Source of the DNA: Candidatus Eiseniibacteriota bacterium
GTDB lineage: Bacteria; Joyebacterota; Joyebacteria; Joyebacterales; Joyebacteraceae
Length of the DNA stretch: 13,205 bases
Reading direction: 5' to 3'
Assembly: GCA_030638405.1 (NCBI GenBank)
Contig: DAOWER010000182.1
Span: 1 to 13,205 of the forward strand
The notes below the pieces were generated by a model. The model was not told the DNA's origin. It worked only from the letters and a program-made list of their open reading frames with translations, and did no database searches. Made by a program: the position numbers and the translations under genes. Each line of letters begins with the position of its first letter. Positions within the stretch are counted from its first letter, which is position 1. Below are positions 12,768-13,205 of this stretch, piece by piece.

Positions 12768-13205
12768 CTACTTCAGAAGTGTCATCTTCCGGAACGCGCT
12801 CTCCTCGCTCGAGGCGAGCTTCGCGAAGTAGACGCCGGACGCGAGAGAACGCCCGGAGTCGTCGGTGCCGTCCCATACCGCGAACGCGGGACCGGCCGGA
12901 AGCTCAGAATCGACCAGCGTGCGGACCACCTGGCCGTTGACGTTATGGACCGTAAGGCTCACACTGCCGGCGCCTTCGGGCACCGTGAACGCGACCTTGG
13001 TCACGGGGTTGAACGGGTTCGGGTGATTCTGCCGGAGCGCGAGGTGCTGGACCTCACCGTCCTCGATGCCGGACGGCAGGTCGAACCAGCCCAGTATGCG
13101 CGCTATCAGCGTCTTCTGGTTGTTGGGAGCAGGCTCCGTGGTCTCCACGTCCTCGAACGGGAAGCTCAGGAAGACGACCTTGTGGCCGTTCTCATCGACC
13201 CGGAT
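12768..13205 (-). CDS. C-terminal end of a secreted protein with FlgD-like tail (start lies beyond the window)
   Basis: The frame is open to the right edge; 145 residues and the TAG at 12768 are visible. The first visible stretch, VDENGHKVVFLSFPFEDVET, then NNQKTLIARILGWF, looks like the last strand and helix of an alpha/beta domain, the type seen at the end of large secreted peptidases or amidotransferase-like domains. A linker leads to a FlgD-like Ig tail with HPNPFNPVTKVAFTVPEG, AVWDGTDDSGR, SGVYFAKL and a final KMTLLK. The tail aligns across its length with that of the downstream carboxypeptidase, 79 bp away on the same strand. The shared tail and proximity suggest both are exported by the same route and perhaps act together. 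The identity of the main domain cannot be determined here. Confidence 0.8.
   Translation of the reverse strand: MRVDENGHKVVFLSFPFEDVETTEPAPNNQKTLIARILGWFDLPSGIEDGEVQHLALRQNHPNPFNPVTKVAFTVPEGAGSVSLTVHNVNGQVVRTLVDSELPAGPAFAVWDGTDDSGRSLASGVYFAKLASSEESAFRKMTLLK

Overview
The window is GC-rich and densely coding, and it looks like a chromosomal segment from a Gram-negative-type bacterium with an outer membrane. Two secreted proteins at the right end close with the same FlgD-like immunoglobulin-type tail (NPFNP near its start, KMxLLK at the extreme C-terminus). Such tails are common in the FCB superphylum and neighbouring candidate phyla (Eisenbacteria, Krumholzibacteria, Latescibacteria and similar). 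I infer that kind of organism from the tail style, base composition and gene content; no rRNA marker is present to confirm it. No tRNA, rRNA, insertion sequence, phage gene or CRISPR array was seen.

Left block, minus strand (about 1-5310): a surface-polysaccharide locus in two transcription units. The first starts from a good sigma70-type promoter at 5282-5310. It reads a 93-aa helical protein of unknown function, a 56-aa single-helix membrane protein, a WalJ/YycJ-like metallo-beta-lactamase-fold hydrolase, UDP-glucose 6-dehydrogenase, and an RmlC-like sugar epimerase/isomerase. These genes are tightly packed, with a 4-nt and a 13-nt overlap. The second unit has its own near-consensus promoter (1940-1968) with a 12-bp palindrome upstream. 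It reads an SLBB-domain polysaccharide export protein and then the start of a Wzz/GumC-type chain-length protein cut by the window edge. Together they suggest production of a UDP-glucuronate-derived nucleotide sugar, further sugar modification, and export of a capsule or exopolysaccharide.

Middle block, plus strand (5329-8146): a divergent promoter, a 61-aa two-helix membrane protein, a strong intergenic hairpin, and an 819-aa membrane protein. The large protein has an N-terminal multi-helix module, a nine-helix module resembling UbiA prenyltransferases but lacking their first Asp-rich motif, and a C-terminal TPR array. This fusion is the most unusual object in the window. It ends at a convergent junction holding nearly four copies of a 19-bp GC-rich tandem repeat.

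Right block, minus strand (8260-13205): a DASS/SLC13-type transporter with an altered first SNT motif sits immediately upstream of a degenerate universal-stress-protein gene, under its own promoter. Before it in reading direction, and bounded by a 12-bp stem-loop, are a secreted M14 zinc carboxypeptidase with accessory beta domains and the C-terminal end of another secreted protein. Both secreted proteins carry the same FlgD-like tail.
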